Assembly (NCBI RefSeq): GCF_003182095.1 | Contig: NZ_QGTJ01000005.1 | Location: 66,680-130,679 of the forward strand | From: Plasticicumulans acidivorans | GTDB lineage: Bacteria > Pseudomonadota > Gammaproteobacteria > Competibacterales > Competibacteraceae | Length of the DNA: 64,000 nt | Direction of reading: 5' to 3' | In this document: positions 47,870-55,385 of the stretch, one piece after another | Position numbering within the stretch: position 1 is the first letter of the stretch | Layout: every line of letters begins with the position of its first letter | The notes under the pieces: model-generated | The model's input: only the letters and a program-made list of their open reading frames with translations | What the model was told of the DNA's origin: nothing | The model's database searches: none | Position numbers and translations under genes: made by a program

Positions 47870-49240
47870 TCAGAACGATGTCCAGATGAAGGCGTAAATG
47901 GTGTTGTTGTCGCTGGCGTCGTGGCCGGCACCGTCGTAGTTGTGCCTGGCGCCGTCGAAGCGGTCGTAGGCGGTGTATTGCAGACCGACGCGCAGATTGG
48001 CCCACGGCGAACCCCACGAACCTTCCTTGCCCCACGGCGTCCAGTCGGTCTGCAGCACCCAGCCGGCGCTGTCCGGCGAGCCGTTGGCGCTGTCGGCGTA
48101 GAGCGCGGCGTCGCGGCTGCCCTGGATCATGAAGCGGCCGAGCGTCAGGCCCCAGGTCTGGTCGTAGGTGTAGGAGGCGTTGAGATTGAGCTCGTTGAGG
48201 CGGCCGTTGGCGCTGTCGGCATTGCCGGCGGCGGCGCTGGCATCGAGCCCCTGATGCTCGCGGATATAGCTGGCGTTGAGTGTGCCGATGTGCTCGCGGG
48301 TGCCGAGGAACTGGTAGTGCGCGTCGAGGCCGAGATCACGGTAATGGTCGCTGTTACTGCTGCCGTCGCCGGACGGGTCGAGTGCGGCATTGAAGCCGAA
48401 GGCGCCGAGCGAGAAGGCGGACTTCTTCAGATCATCGAAGAACGCCACGCGCCAGTAGGACGTCGATGAGCCGAGCTTGCCGGGGTAGCTGTCGCGGCCG
48501 AGGCCGAGGCTGTCGAGCGCGGCCGGCGACAGTGAGCGGTAGCTGCCGAGTTCGGCGTAGAAGTGCTCGTCGGCGAAGGTGTAGGCCGACAGCCCGGTGA
48601 CATGCTGTTCCAGACCGCCATCGAAGATCGGTGCCGCTGCCGGTCCCGGTGCCACCGACGAGCCGACATACGGGAAGCGCCACACCGGCAGCGTGTTGAA
48701 CGGGTCCTGCATGCCCGGCGTGTTGTGCAGGGACAGGCCGAAGGTCAGGTCGGTGCCGTCGAGCTCCAGCGTGCGCACGGCGCGGGCGTCGGCGTTGTCC
48801 ATCGCGAACTTGTTGTCGGCGCCGGTGTAGGTGCCCTGCATGAAGGCGCCGATGTATTCGCTGGCGCGGCCGGCGAGGAAGATCGACGCCTGGTCGAGTA
48901 CCAGATTGTTGTTGGTGCCGGTGCGATCGGTCGGGGCTTCCTCCTGCGCCTTGGCGGTGTGCGTGAGGCCGCCGACCGCCATCGCCGACAGCGGGATCTT
49001 GTTGTCCTTGCCGTCGCTGTCGGTGAAGCCGCCGAGCTTGAACTTGACGCCGTATGGCGTCAGCTGCGGGCCGAAGCCGCCGACGTGGCAGGCGACGCAG
49101 TCCTGCCCGGTCTGGCGGGCGAAGCTCGGCACCGCGAGGGCATCGCGGGCGAAGGCGGCGAGCAGCGGCAGGGTGAGGGCCGCCAGCAGACGCAGGCGAA
49201 CGCCTGCCCCGCGGCCACGGCTGTGGCTGGTGTGGGACAT
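47870..49240 (-). CDS. Outer-membrane fused cytochrome-porin, Cyc2-like
   Basis: A 456-residue exported protein. After the signal (probable cleavage after DALA) comes VPSFARQTGQDCVACHVGGF with a single heme motif CVACH, then PQLTPYGVKFKLGGFT. The rest lacks cysteines and shows alternating short strands with Gly/Asn/Asp turns, ending NTIYAFIWTSF: a terminal aromatic residue typical of outer-membrane barrels. A short N-terminal heme domain joined to a porin is the Cyc2 layout (Fe(II) or other extracellular electron donor oxidase). The SFARQTG-CxxCH-PxLxxxGxxFK pattern also recalls that family from memory. The substrate is not provable here. GAGAGAAGG supports the start at 49240. Confidence 0.72.
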   Translation of the reverse strand: MSHTSHSRGRGAGVRLRLLAALTLPLLAAFARDALAVPSFARQTGQDCVACHVGGFGPQLTPYGVKFKLGGFTDSDGKDNKIPLSAMAVGGLTHTAKAQEEAPTDRTGTNNNLVLDQASIFLAGRASEYIGAFMQGTYTGADNKFAMDNADARAVRTLELDGTDLTFGLSLHNTPGMQDPFNTLPVWRFPYVGSSVAPGPAAAPIFDGGLEQHVTGLSAYTFADEHFYAELGSYRSLSPAALDSLGLGRDSYPGKLGSSTSYWRVAFFDDLKKSAFSLGAFGFNAALDPSGDGSSNSDHYRDLGLDAHYQFLGTREHIGTLNASYIREHQGLDASAAAGNADSANGRLNELNLNASYTYDQTWGLTLGRFMIQGSRDAALYADSANGSPDSAGWVLQTDWTPWGKEGSWGSPWANLRVGLQYTAYDRFDGARHNYDGAGHDASDNNTIYAFIWTSF

Positions 49241-49256
49241 GGTCGGGAACCTTCTC

Positions 49257-49838
49257 TCAGGGTTGCGGAAAGCGGGGAGCGAGTCGTCGTGCGGCCGGCC
49301 ACATGGCGCGCAGCACCGCGTCACGGCGCACCCAGTGGTGCCAGAGCGCGGCGGCGACATGCAGGCTGACGGCGGCGAGCAGCGCCCAGGCGCAGGCGAC
49401 GTGGGCATCGGCGAGCAGATCGGCGCGGTCGGGATCGGTCGCCACCAGCGTCGGCAGGTGCAGCCAGCCGAGCAGCAGCGGATGCTGGCCGCGGGCGTCG
49501 GACAGCGCCCAGCCGAGCAGCGGCAGGGTCAGCAACAGGGCATACAGCGCCAGGTGCGTGGCTGCTGCCGCCCAGCGCAGCGGCCAGGCCATCGCCGCTG
49601 CTGCCGGTCGCTGCCACAGGTGCAGCGGCACGCGGGCACACAGCAGCAGCAGCACGGACAGGCCGAGCTGGCGGTGGATATCGAGCAGCAGCTGGCGGCT
49701 GGCCTTGTCGTCCGCCAGCTCACGCAGGCCGACGGCAGCGACTGCGCCGACGATCAGCAGCACGCTGAGCCAGTGCAGCAGGATCGTCGCCGGCGAATGG
49801 CCGGCGTCAGGACGGGAGGAGGAAAGCGGATGGCTCAT
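49257..49838 (-). CDS. Cytochrome b561
   Basis: A 193-residue four-helix inner-membrane cytochrome b. Candidate heme histidines are in TILLHWLSVLLIVG, DIHRQLGLSVLLLLC, ATHLALYALLLTLPLLGW and VSLHVAAALWHHWV. Such proteins exchange electrons between quinones and periplasmic partners. It is the first gene of the operon, 16 bp before the cytochrome-porin, giving the inner-membrane end of a possible electron path. It lies 83 bp downstream of the histidine kinase gene on the same strand. Confidence 0.9.
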   Translation of the reverse strand: MSHPLSSSRPDAGHSPATILLHWLSVLLIVGAVAAVGLRELADDKASRQLLLDIHRQLGLSVLLLLCARVPLHLWQRPAAAAMAWPLRWAAAATHLALYALLLTLPLLGWALSDARGQHPLLLGWLHLPTLVATDPDRADLLADAHVACAWALLAAVSLHVAAALWHHWVRRDAVLRAMWPAARRLAPRFPQP

Positions 49839-49921
49839 GGCAGTGGCCGCGCAGGTTGACCGGATGCGCGGACGCTAGCCGGCCCTAGCCTTCGGATTCC
49901 TGACAGCGGTGACGGTCGCGT

Positions 49922-51295
49922 TCAGGCCGTCGGCAGGGTGACGCGGATGCGCGCGCCGTGGCCGTTGCCGGCGGTGGCGATGTCGAGATGGCCGGCGTGA
50001 CGCTCGACGCATTCGCGCACGATCGCCAGCCCGAGGCCGCTGCCAGCCCGCCGCGTGCCGGGCACGCGGTAGAAGCGCTCGGTGACGTGGGCGCGCTCGG
50101 CGTCGGCAATGCCGGGGCCGCTGTCCTCGACTTCGATGAAGCCCAGCCCGGCCGGGTCAAGGCCGCAGCGCACGGTGACCTGGCCGCCGGCGGGGGTGTG
50201 GGCGATGGCGTTGTCGATCAGGTTGGCCAGCATCTCGTGCAGCAGCCAGTGCGAGCCGTTGACGCCGGCCGGCGCCGGCTCGAAGCCGAGGTCGACATCC
50301 TGGGCGATGGCTTTGTCGAGCTGCTCGCCGGCGGCTTCTTCGAGCAGCGCGCTGAGCTCCAGCCGCTGCCATTCCTGACTGGCGGCGGCTTCCGGCTGGG
50401 CGCGCGCCAGCGCCAGCATCTGCTGGGTGAGGTGGACCAGGCGGGCGGCGGCGGCACGGATCGCGGCGAGGCGGGCGTGTGCCTGTTCGGGCGGCGCATC
50501 GAGCGCCAGGTCGAGCTGCGTCTGCAGGCCGGCGAGCGGCGTGCGCAGCTGGTGGGCGGCGTTGGAAATGAACGCCTGCTGCGCGGCTGCGGCCTGCTGC
50601 AGCCGCGCCATCAGCCGGTTGAGCGCCGCGACCAGCGTGCGTGCCTCACGCGGCGTGTCGCCTTCGGCGATCGGGCCGAGTGCATCGGGCGGGCGCCGGT
50701 CGAGTTCCCCGCTGAGCTCGTCGAGCGGGCGCAGCGCGATGTGCACGCCGAGGGCGACGATCAGCAGCGTGGCCACGCACATCAGCAGGTTCGGCCAGAT
50801 TGCCGAGGCCAGTACCGTGCGCGCCGCGCGCTGGCGTTTGAGCGTGGTTTCGGCGACGACGATCGTCGCGCTGCCTTCCGGGCCCTGATAGTGGTAGGTG
50901 GCCACGCGCAGCGGCTGCGCGCCGCGGCGCACGTTGCGAAAGCCCGGATTGGCCGAGCCCGGCGGCATGGCCAGTTCGAGCAGTGACGGGTCGCCGGAGA
51001 TCAGCCGGCCGTGCACGTCGGTGACGGCGAAAAAAATCTGGTCGCTGGCATCGGCGCGCAGGATCGCCTCGGCCGCCGCCGGCAGATCGACATCGAGGTC
51101 GTGGTCCTTGTCGAGTTCGAGGCGGGCGGCGAGGGCGATCGCGGTGCTGGTCAGCGCGTAGTCGTAGGCGTCGTCGGCGACCTGCAGGCCGGTGCGGTAG
51201 TCGGTGATGCCGCCGAGCGCGACCAGCGTCAGCAAGGGCGTCAGCAGGCCGAGCAGCAGCCGCCGGCGCAGGCTGGAGGCACGCCGCGTGCTCAT
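49922..51295 (-). CDS. Sensor histidine kinase, TctE-like
   Basis: A 457-residue inner-membrane kinase. An N-terminal helix (RRRLLLGLLTPLLTLVALGG), a periplasmic domain (about 30-175, 2CSK_N-like, DAYDYALTSTAIALAARLEL), a second helix (WPNLLMCVATLLIVALGVHI), a HAMP-like linker, the H-box SNAAHQLRTPLAG near residue 246, and N (NLIDNAIAHTP), G1 (DSGPGI) and G2 (GSGLGLAI) boxes. The layout matches TctE, which controls tricarboxylate transport. It overlaps the regulator gene by ATGA and follows the dctPQM operon, so organic-acid sensing is plausible. Confidence 0.9.
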   Translation of the reverse strand: MSTRRASSLRRRLLLGLLTPLLTLVALGGITDYRTGLQVADDAYDYALTSTAIALAARLELDKDHDLDVDLPAAAEAILRADASDQIFFAVTDVHGRLISGDPSLLELAMPPGSANPGFRNVRRGAQPLRVATYHYQGPEGSATIVVAETTLKRQRAARTVLASAIWPNLLMCVATLLIVALGVHIALRPLDELSGELDRRPPDALGPIAEGDTPREARTLVAALNRLMARLQQAAAAQQAFISNAAHQLRTPLAGLQTQLDLALDAPPEQAHARLAAIRAAAARLVHLTQQMLALARAQPEAAASQEWQRLELSALLEEAAGEQLDKAIAQDVDLGFEPAPAGVNGSHWLLHEMLANLIDNAIAHTPAGGQVTVRCGLDPAGLGFIEVEDSGPGIADAERAHVTERFYRVPGTRRAGSGLGLAIVRECVERHAGHLDIATAGNGHGARIRVTLPTA

Positions 51296-51960
51296 CGCAC
51301 GGCTTCTTCGAGGCGATAGCCGATGCCGCGCACGGTGCGGATCGCCACCGCCGCGCCGAGCTTGCCGCGCAGGCGCGAGACGTAGATCTCGATGGCGTTG
51401 CCGGTGATCTCCTTGTCCCAGCGGCTCAGGCTCTCGGCGAGGGTGTGCTTGGAGACGATCTTCGGCGCCGCCAGCATCAGCTGTTCGAGCACGTCCCACT
51501 CGCGCCCGGTCAGTTCGAGGGCGGCGCCGTCGAGGTGAGCCTGGTGCAGCGCGAGGTCGAGTTCGAGCGCGCCGAAGCACAGCCGCGGTGAGGCCGCGGC
51601 GCGGCTGCGGCGGATCAGCGCCCGCACCCGCGCCACCAGTTCGGGCAGCAGGACCGGTTTGAGCAGGTAGTCGTCGGCGCCGATGTCGAGGCCGTGCACG
51701 CGGTCTTCCAGCGCGTCGCGCGCGGTCAGCACCAGCAGCGGGATGCTGGAGCCGGCGCGGCGCAGGCGGCGCACCAGCTCGAAGCCGTCGATGCCGGGCA
51801 GGCCGATGTCGACCAGCGCCAGGTCGTAGTGGGTCAGCGCCAGCGCGCTCAGGGCGTGCTCGCCGCAGTCGACCTGATCGACTTGGAAGGCCTCGCGTTC
51901 GAGCCCCTCGCGCAGTCCGGCGGCGAGGGGCCAGTCATCTTCCACCAGCAGCAGACGCAT
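51292..51960 (-). CDS. OmpR/PhoB-family response regulator, TctD-like
   Basis: A 222-residue regulator. The receiver domain has the acidic pair ED (MRLLLVEDDWPLA), phospho-acceptor D51 (LALVDIGLPG), T (LLVLTARDA) and K (YLLKPVLLPEL). The winged-helix C-terminus (ELTGREWDVLEQLMLA to RTVRGIGYRLEE) binds DNA. The stop overlaps the kinase start. The 73 bp before its ATG contain two strong hairpins (51964-51983 and 51994-52030) and no clear ribosome site. Confidence 0.93.
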   Translation of the reverse strand: MRLLLVEDDWPLAAGLREGLEREAFQVDQVDCGEHALSALALTHYDLALVDIGLPGIDGFELVRRLRRAGSSIPLLVLTARDALEDRVHGLDIGADDYLLKPVLLPELVARVRALIRRSRAAASPRLCFGALELDLALHQAHLDGAALELTGREWDVLEQLMLAAPKIVSKHTLAESLSRWDKEITGNAIEIYVSRLRGKLGAAVAIRTVRGIGYRLEEAVR

Positions 51961-51963
51961 GAT

Positions 51964-51983
51964 GCGCAGATCATCATCTGCGC
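51964..51983 (-). promoter_or_regulatory. Palindrome over the regulator's ribosome-binding region
   Basis: GCGCAGAT-CATC-ATCTGCGC is a perfect eight-base-arm inverted repeat ending 3 bp before the regulator ATG (51960). As RNA it would hide the ribosome site; as DNA it could be an operator. Either way it is unusual, since no Shine-Dalgarno sequence is seen outside it. Confidence 0.5.
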
Positions 51984-51993
51984 GCCGGTGGGC

Positions 51994-52030
51994 GGCAAGC
52001 GGGAGCGGCGGACGGCCGCTCCCGCTTGCC
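51994..52030 (-). terminator. Perfect 16-bp hairpin between dctM and the regulator gene
   Basis: The arms 51994-52009 and 52015-52030 pair without mismatch around a five-base loop, directly after the dctM stop (52034). No T-run follows, so this is more likely an RNA 3'-end stabiliser or partial terminator than a full Rho-independent one. Confidence 0.5.
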
Positions 52031-52033
52031 CGC

Positions 52034-53317
52034 TCACATCACGCCGAGCAGCTTCGGCAGCGTCAGCGAGATCGCCGGGATGTAGGTCACCAGCGCGAGG
52101 AAGATCAGCATCGTCAGCAGCCACGGCCACACCGCGATCGTCAGCTCGGTGATGCCCATGCGGGTGATGCCGGAGGCGACGTAGAGGTTGAGGCCGACCG
52201 GCGGATGGCACATGCCGACTTCCATATTGACGACGATGAGGATGCCGAAGTGCACCGGGTCGATGCCGAGCTGCATCGCGATCGGGAACAGGATCGGCGC
52301 GAAGATCAGTACGATCGACGACGGCTCCATCACGTTGCCGGCGAGCAGCAGCACGATGTTGCACATCAGCAGGAACGTCACCGGCCCCAGGCCGCTGCCG
52401 ATCATCACCTCGGCCAGCGTCTGCGGGATCTTCTGGTCGGTCATGATGAAGCTGAACATCACCGCGTTGGTGATGATGTAGAGCAGCATCGCCGACATGT
52501 TCGCCGAGCTCAGCAGCACCTTCGGCACGTCCTTCAGGCGCATGTCCTTGTAGACGAACACGGCGACGATGAAGGCGTAGACGGCGCTCATCGCCGCGGC
52601 CTCGGTCGGCGTGAACATGCCGCTGTAGATGCCGCCGATGACGATGACGATCAGCAGCAGCCCCCAGATCGATTCACGCAGCGCCTTGACGCGCTCGCCG
52701 ATGCTGGCCCTGGCCTGGCGCGGGTAGTTGAACTTCTTCGCCCGGTACCAGGTGGTGAAGCCGAGAAAGCCCGCCAGCAGGATGCCGGGCACGACACCGG
52801 CCATGAACAGCGCGCCGACCGAGGTGTTGGTCGCCACCGAGTACATGACCATGACGATCGACGGCGGGATGAGGATGCCGAGTGCGCCGCTGGTGGCGAT
52901 GACGCCGGCGCCGAAACGGTTGGGGAAGCCCTGCTTGAGCATCGCCGGCATCAGGATCGAGCCGATGGCGACCACGGTCGCCGGCGAGGAACCGGACACC
53001 GCGGCGAACAGCGCACAGGCGACGACGCCGGCCAGTCCCAGGCCACCCGGCCAGTGGCCGACCATCGAGGTGGCGAAGTTGATCATGCGGCGGGCGACGC
53101 CGCCGTGAGTGAGGAAGTTGCCGGCGAGAATGAAGAACGGGATCGCCATGATCTCGAACTTCTCGATACCGGTGAACAGCTTCAGCGCGACGGTCTGCAC
53201 GTCGGTATCGGTGAAGCCGAAGAGGAAGGTCAGCACCGTCAGGCCGAGCGAAATCGAGATCGGCATGCCGGTGAGCATCAGCCCGAACAGCAGGCCGAAA
53301 ATGATCAGGGCATTCAT
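52034..53317 (-). CDS. dctM: TRAP transporter large permease DctM
   Basis: A 427-residue inner-membrane protein with about twelve helices. GSSPATVVAIGSILMPAMLK, SGALGILIPPSIVMVMYSVA and the late PPVGLNLYVASGITR are DctM signatures. It is the Na+-driven channel subunit of a C4-dicarboxylate-type TRAP system with DctQ and DctP. Its start overlaps the dctQ stop by four bases. It is the third gene of the operon. Confidence 0.95.
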   Translation of the reverse strand: MNALIIFGLLFGLMLTGMPISISLGLTVLTFLFGFTDTDVQTVALKLFTGIEKFEIMAIPFFILAGNFLTHGGVARRMINFATSMVGHWPGGLGLAGVVACALFAAVSGSSPATVVAIGSILMPAMLKQGFPNRFGAGVIATSGALGILIPPSIVMVMYSVATNTSVGALFMAGVVPGILLAGFLGFTTWYRAKKFNYPRQARASIGERVKALRESIWGLLLIVIVIGGIYSGMFTPTEAAAMSAVYAFIVAVFVYKDMRLKDVPKVLLSSANMSAMLLYIITNAVMFSFIMTDQKIPQTLAEVMIGSGLGPVTFLLMCNIVLLLAGNVMEPSSIVLIFAPILFPIAMQLGIDPVHFGILIVVNMEVGMCHPPVGLNLYVASGITRMGITELTIAVWPWLLTMLIFLALVTYIPAISLTLPKLLGVM

Positions 53318-53949
53318 CGCGGCGAGCTCCCGTGGTGATCGTCGGACTTGACGTCGCGCGCGTGCAGATCGTCATCGAGCGCGAACCAGTTGATGTCCTC
53401 GGGGTCCTCGGGATCGCCGACGCCTTCGACGTGGCCGTGGTCATGGTGCGGCAGCTCGCCGCTGCGCTGAAAGACCCAGGCGACCTGCAGGAAGCGGAAG
53501 CACATCAGGTAGGAGCCGAGCGGAATCGCCAGGTAGACGATCCACGACGGCCATTCGAGCACTTCGGTGGTGCTGCCGTTGTTGTGCACATGCACCACCA
53601 GCCCGACGCCGAAGCTGCCGACGATGGCGGTGAACACGGCGCCGGCGAGCAGGCCGAACATCACGAATTTGCCGCGCGTGGCATCGGGCAGACGGTTGAT
53701 CAGCACATCGACGCCGACGTGGATGCCGGTGCGCACGCCGTAGGCGGCGCCGAACTTCGCCATCCAGATGAACATGAAGATGCACAGCTCCTGCGCCCAG
53801 GAGAAATCGAGCGACAGCAGCCAGTCCTGCAGGCCGGGAATCGCCAGTCCGGCGGCGTAGCGGTGGACGACGCTGGCAAAAATGATCAGCGTCGCCGCGG
53901 CAATGAGGGTGGCGATCAGCCATTCCTCAAGGTGGTCGAGAAATTTCAT
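53314..53949 (-). CDS. dctQ: TRAP transporter small permease DctQ
   Basis: A 211-residue four-helix membrane protein (helices near LIATLIAAATLIIFASVVH, WAQELCIFMFIWMAKFGAAY, MFGLLAGAVFTAIVGSFGVG and IVYLAIPLGSYLMCFRFLQ). YGVRTGIHVGVDVLINRLP is the typical DctQ loop. It carries a long His/Asp-rich C-terminal tail (HHDHGHVEG, DDHHGSSPR), which may bind metal and is not usual. It is encoded between dctP and dctM. Confidence 0.92.
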   Translation of the reverse strand: MKFLDHLEEWLIATLIAAATLIIFASVVHRYAAGLAIPGLQDWLLSLDFSWAQELCIFMFIWMAKFGAAYGVRTGIHVGVDVLINRLPDATRGKFVMFGLLAGAVFTAIVGSFGVGLVVHVHNNGSTTEVLEWPSWIVYLAIPLGSYLMCFRFLQVAWVFQRSGELPHHDHGHVEGVGDPEDPEDINWFALDDDLHARDVKSDDHHGSSPR

Positions 53950-54001
53950 GGTCGGCTACTCCGGGGAGCGGCCGGCGCCCGCACCGGCGCCGGCCCGCTG
54001 A

Positions 54002-55021
54002 TTACTTGATCGGGCTGCCCGCGGCCGCGGCTTCCTTGTAGAACGCCTCGATCAGGTCTTTGCCGACGCGGCCGGCGACTTCCTCGTGCACCGGCAGCAG
54101 CGCCGCGCGCCAGGCCTTGAGCTCTTCGGCCGTCGGCTCGTAGACATGGGTCTTGCCGGAGGCCTTGATCGCTTCGAGCGCCTGCTTGTTTTCTTCTTCG
54201 GCGATGTCGTTGGCGTATTGGGTGGCGTCCTTCATCGCGCCTTCGAGCGTGCTGCGGATGTCGGCCGGCAGGCCGTCCCAGAACGCCTTGTTGACGATCA
54301 CCGCGTACCCCAGGTAGCCGTGGCGGGTGACGGTGGCGTCGGACTGCACCTCGTGCATCTTCTGCGTGTACATGTTCGACGGCGGGTTCTCGGTGCCGTC
54401 GACGACGCCGGTCTGCAGCGCCTGGTAGACCTCGGAGAAGGCCATCACCTGCGGGATCGCCTTCAGCTGGCGCATCTGCTTATCGAGCACCTTCGAGGAC
54501 TGGATGCGCATCTTCAGGCCCTTCATGTCTTCCGGCCGGTGAATCGGGCGGTTGGCGGACATGATCTTGAAGCCGTTGTCCCAGTAGGCGAGGCCGGTGA
54601 TGCCTTTGCTTTCGAGCTTGGCGAGCAGGCCCTTGCCGACCGGCCCTTCGGTGACGCGGCGCAGCACCTCGCGGTTGGGCAGGATGTAGGGCAGATCGAA
54701 GACCTCGAATTCCTTGACGCCGAGCGGGCCGAACTTGGCCAGCGACGGCGCGAGCATCTGCACGGCACCGAGCTGCAGCGCTTCGATCTCCTCCTTGTCC
54801 TTGTACAGCTGGCTGTTCGGGTAGACCTCGACCTTGACCGTGCCGTGGGTGCGCTCCTCGGCGAGTTTCTTGAAGTACTCCGCGGCCTTGCCCTTCGGCG
54901 TGTCCTGCGCGACGACGTGCGAGAACTTGATGACGATCGGGTCGGCGGCGTGAGCGAGACCGCCGAGGGCCAGCGTGACCCCCAGGGCGACGGACTGCAT
55001 GGCGGTACGGATGCGATTCAT
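54002..55021 (-). CDS. dctP: TRAP transporter solute-binding protein DctP
   Basis: A 339-residue periplasmic receptor with a signal peptide (cleavage after AHA). VIKFSHVVAQDTPKGKAAEY, the substrate-carboxylate arginine in MKGLKMRIQSSKVL, and DGTENPPSNMYTQKMHEVQ identify the DctP family, which binds malate, succinate or fumarate. It is the first gene of dctPQM and is preceded by a sigma-54-type promoter about 155 bp upstream. Exact ligand is not proven. Confidence 0.93.
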   Translation of the reverse strand: MNRIRTAMQSVALGVTLALGGLAHAADPIVIKFSHVVAQDTPKGKAAEYFKKLAEERTHGTVKVEVYPNSQLYKDKEEIEALQLGAVQMLAPSLAKFGPLGVKEFEVFDLPYILPNREVLRRVTEGPVGKGLLAKLESKGITGLAYWDNGFKIMSANRPIHRPEDMKGLKMRIQSSKVLDKQMRQLKAIPQVMAFSEVYQALQTGVVDGTENPPSNMYTQKMHEVQSDATVTRHGYLGYAVIVNKAFWDGLPADIRSTLEGAMKDATQYANDIAEEENKQALEAIKASGKTHVYEPTAEELKAWRAALLPVHEEVAGRVGKDLIEAFYKEAAAAGSPIK

Positions 55022-55174
55022 CAGCTTTCTCCTCGTGACGGGGTATGGATGTGGCGGGCTGCGGCGACGTCGTCCCCAGGACCATCGCCTTCGCTTGCGG
55101 CGCCCGCTGCTAGAACACTAGCGCGGGCACTGTGGTGACGCCGGCCGCAGTGAAACCGGCGTGAAAGCGCCTAA

Positions 55175-55190
55175 AGCAGCGAGCGTGCCA
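55175..55190 (-). promoter_or_regulatory. Sigma-54 (-24/-12) promoter of dctPQM
   Basis: On the minus strand TGGCACGCTCGCTGCT fits the RpoN consensus almost perfectly, with the full TGGCACG -24 block and GC at -12 exactly ten bases on. Transcription would start near 55164. In Pseudomonas and Rhizobium, dicarboxylate transport is RpoN-dependent through DctB/DctD, which supports the call; DctBD is not in this window. Confidence 0.72.
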
Positions 55191-55194
55191 CTGT

Positions 55195-55230
55195 CGTCAA
55201 ATGCCGCCTGGCGGCCGCCGTGTTTTGACG
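55195..55230. promoter_or_regulatory. Inverted repeat upstream of the sigma-54 promoter
   Basis: CGTCAAA (55195-55201) and TTTGACG (55224-55230) are inverted repeats around a GC-rich core containing GGCGGCCGCC. Lying 5 bp upstream of the -24 box, it could be an activator or repressor site. The rest of the 55022-55385 gap holds nothing I recognise. Confidence 0.4.
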
Positions 55231-55385
55231 GTCGCCATGAAGAGGGATGTTTATTTCATGGTGTGAAAATCGACGGCGAAATTTCAGACGGCCGCCGCAG
55301 GCCTCTGCGCGGAAAACCGCACGCTGCGGGCGCCGACGCGGGACGCCGGCGACGGGGCTGGCAGGGGGAGAATCCGGCGCGTGCT

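Noticed and set aside
51994..52030. Calling the dctM-regulator hairpin a full Rho-independent terminator
   Set aside because: The stem is perfect but no T-run follows on the minus strand.
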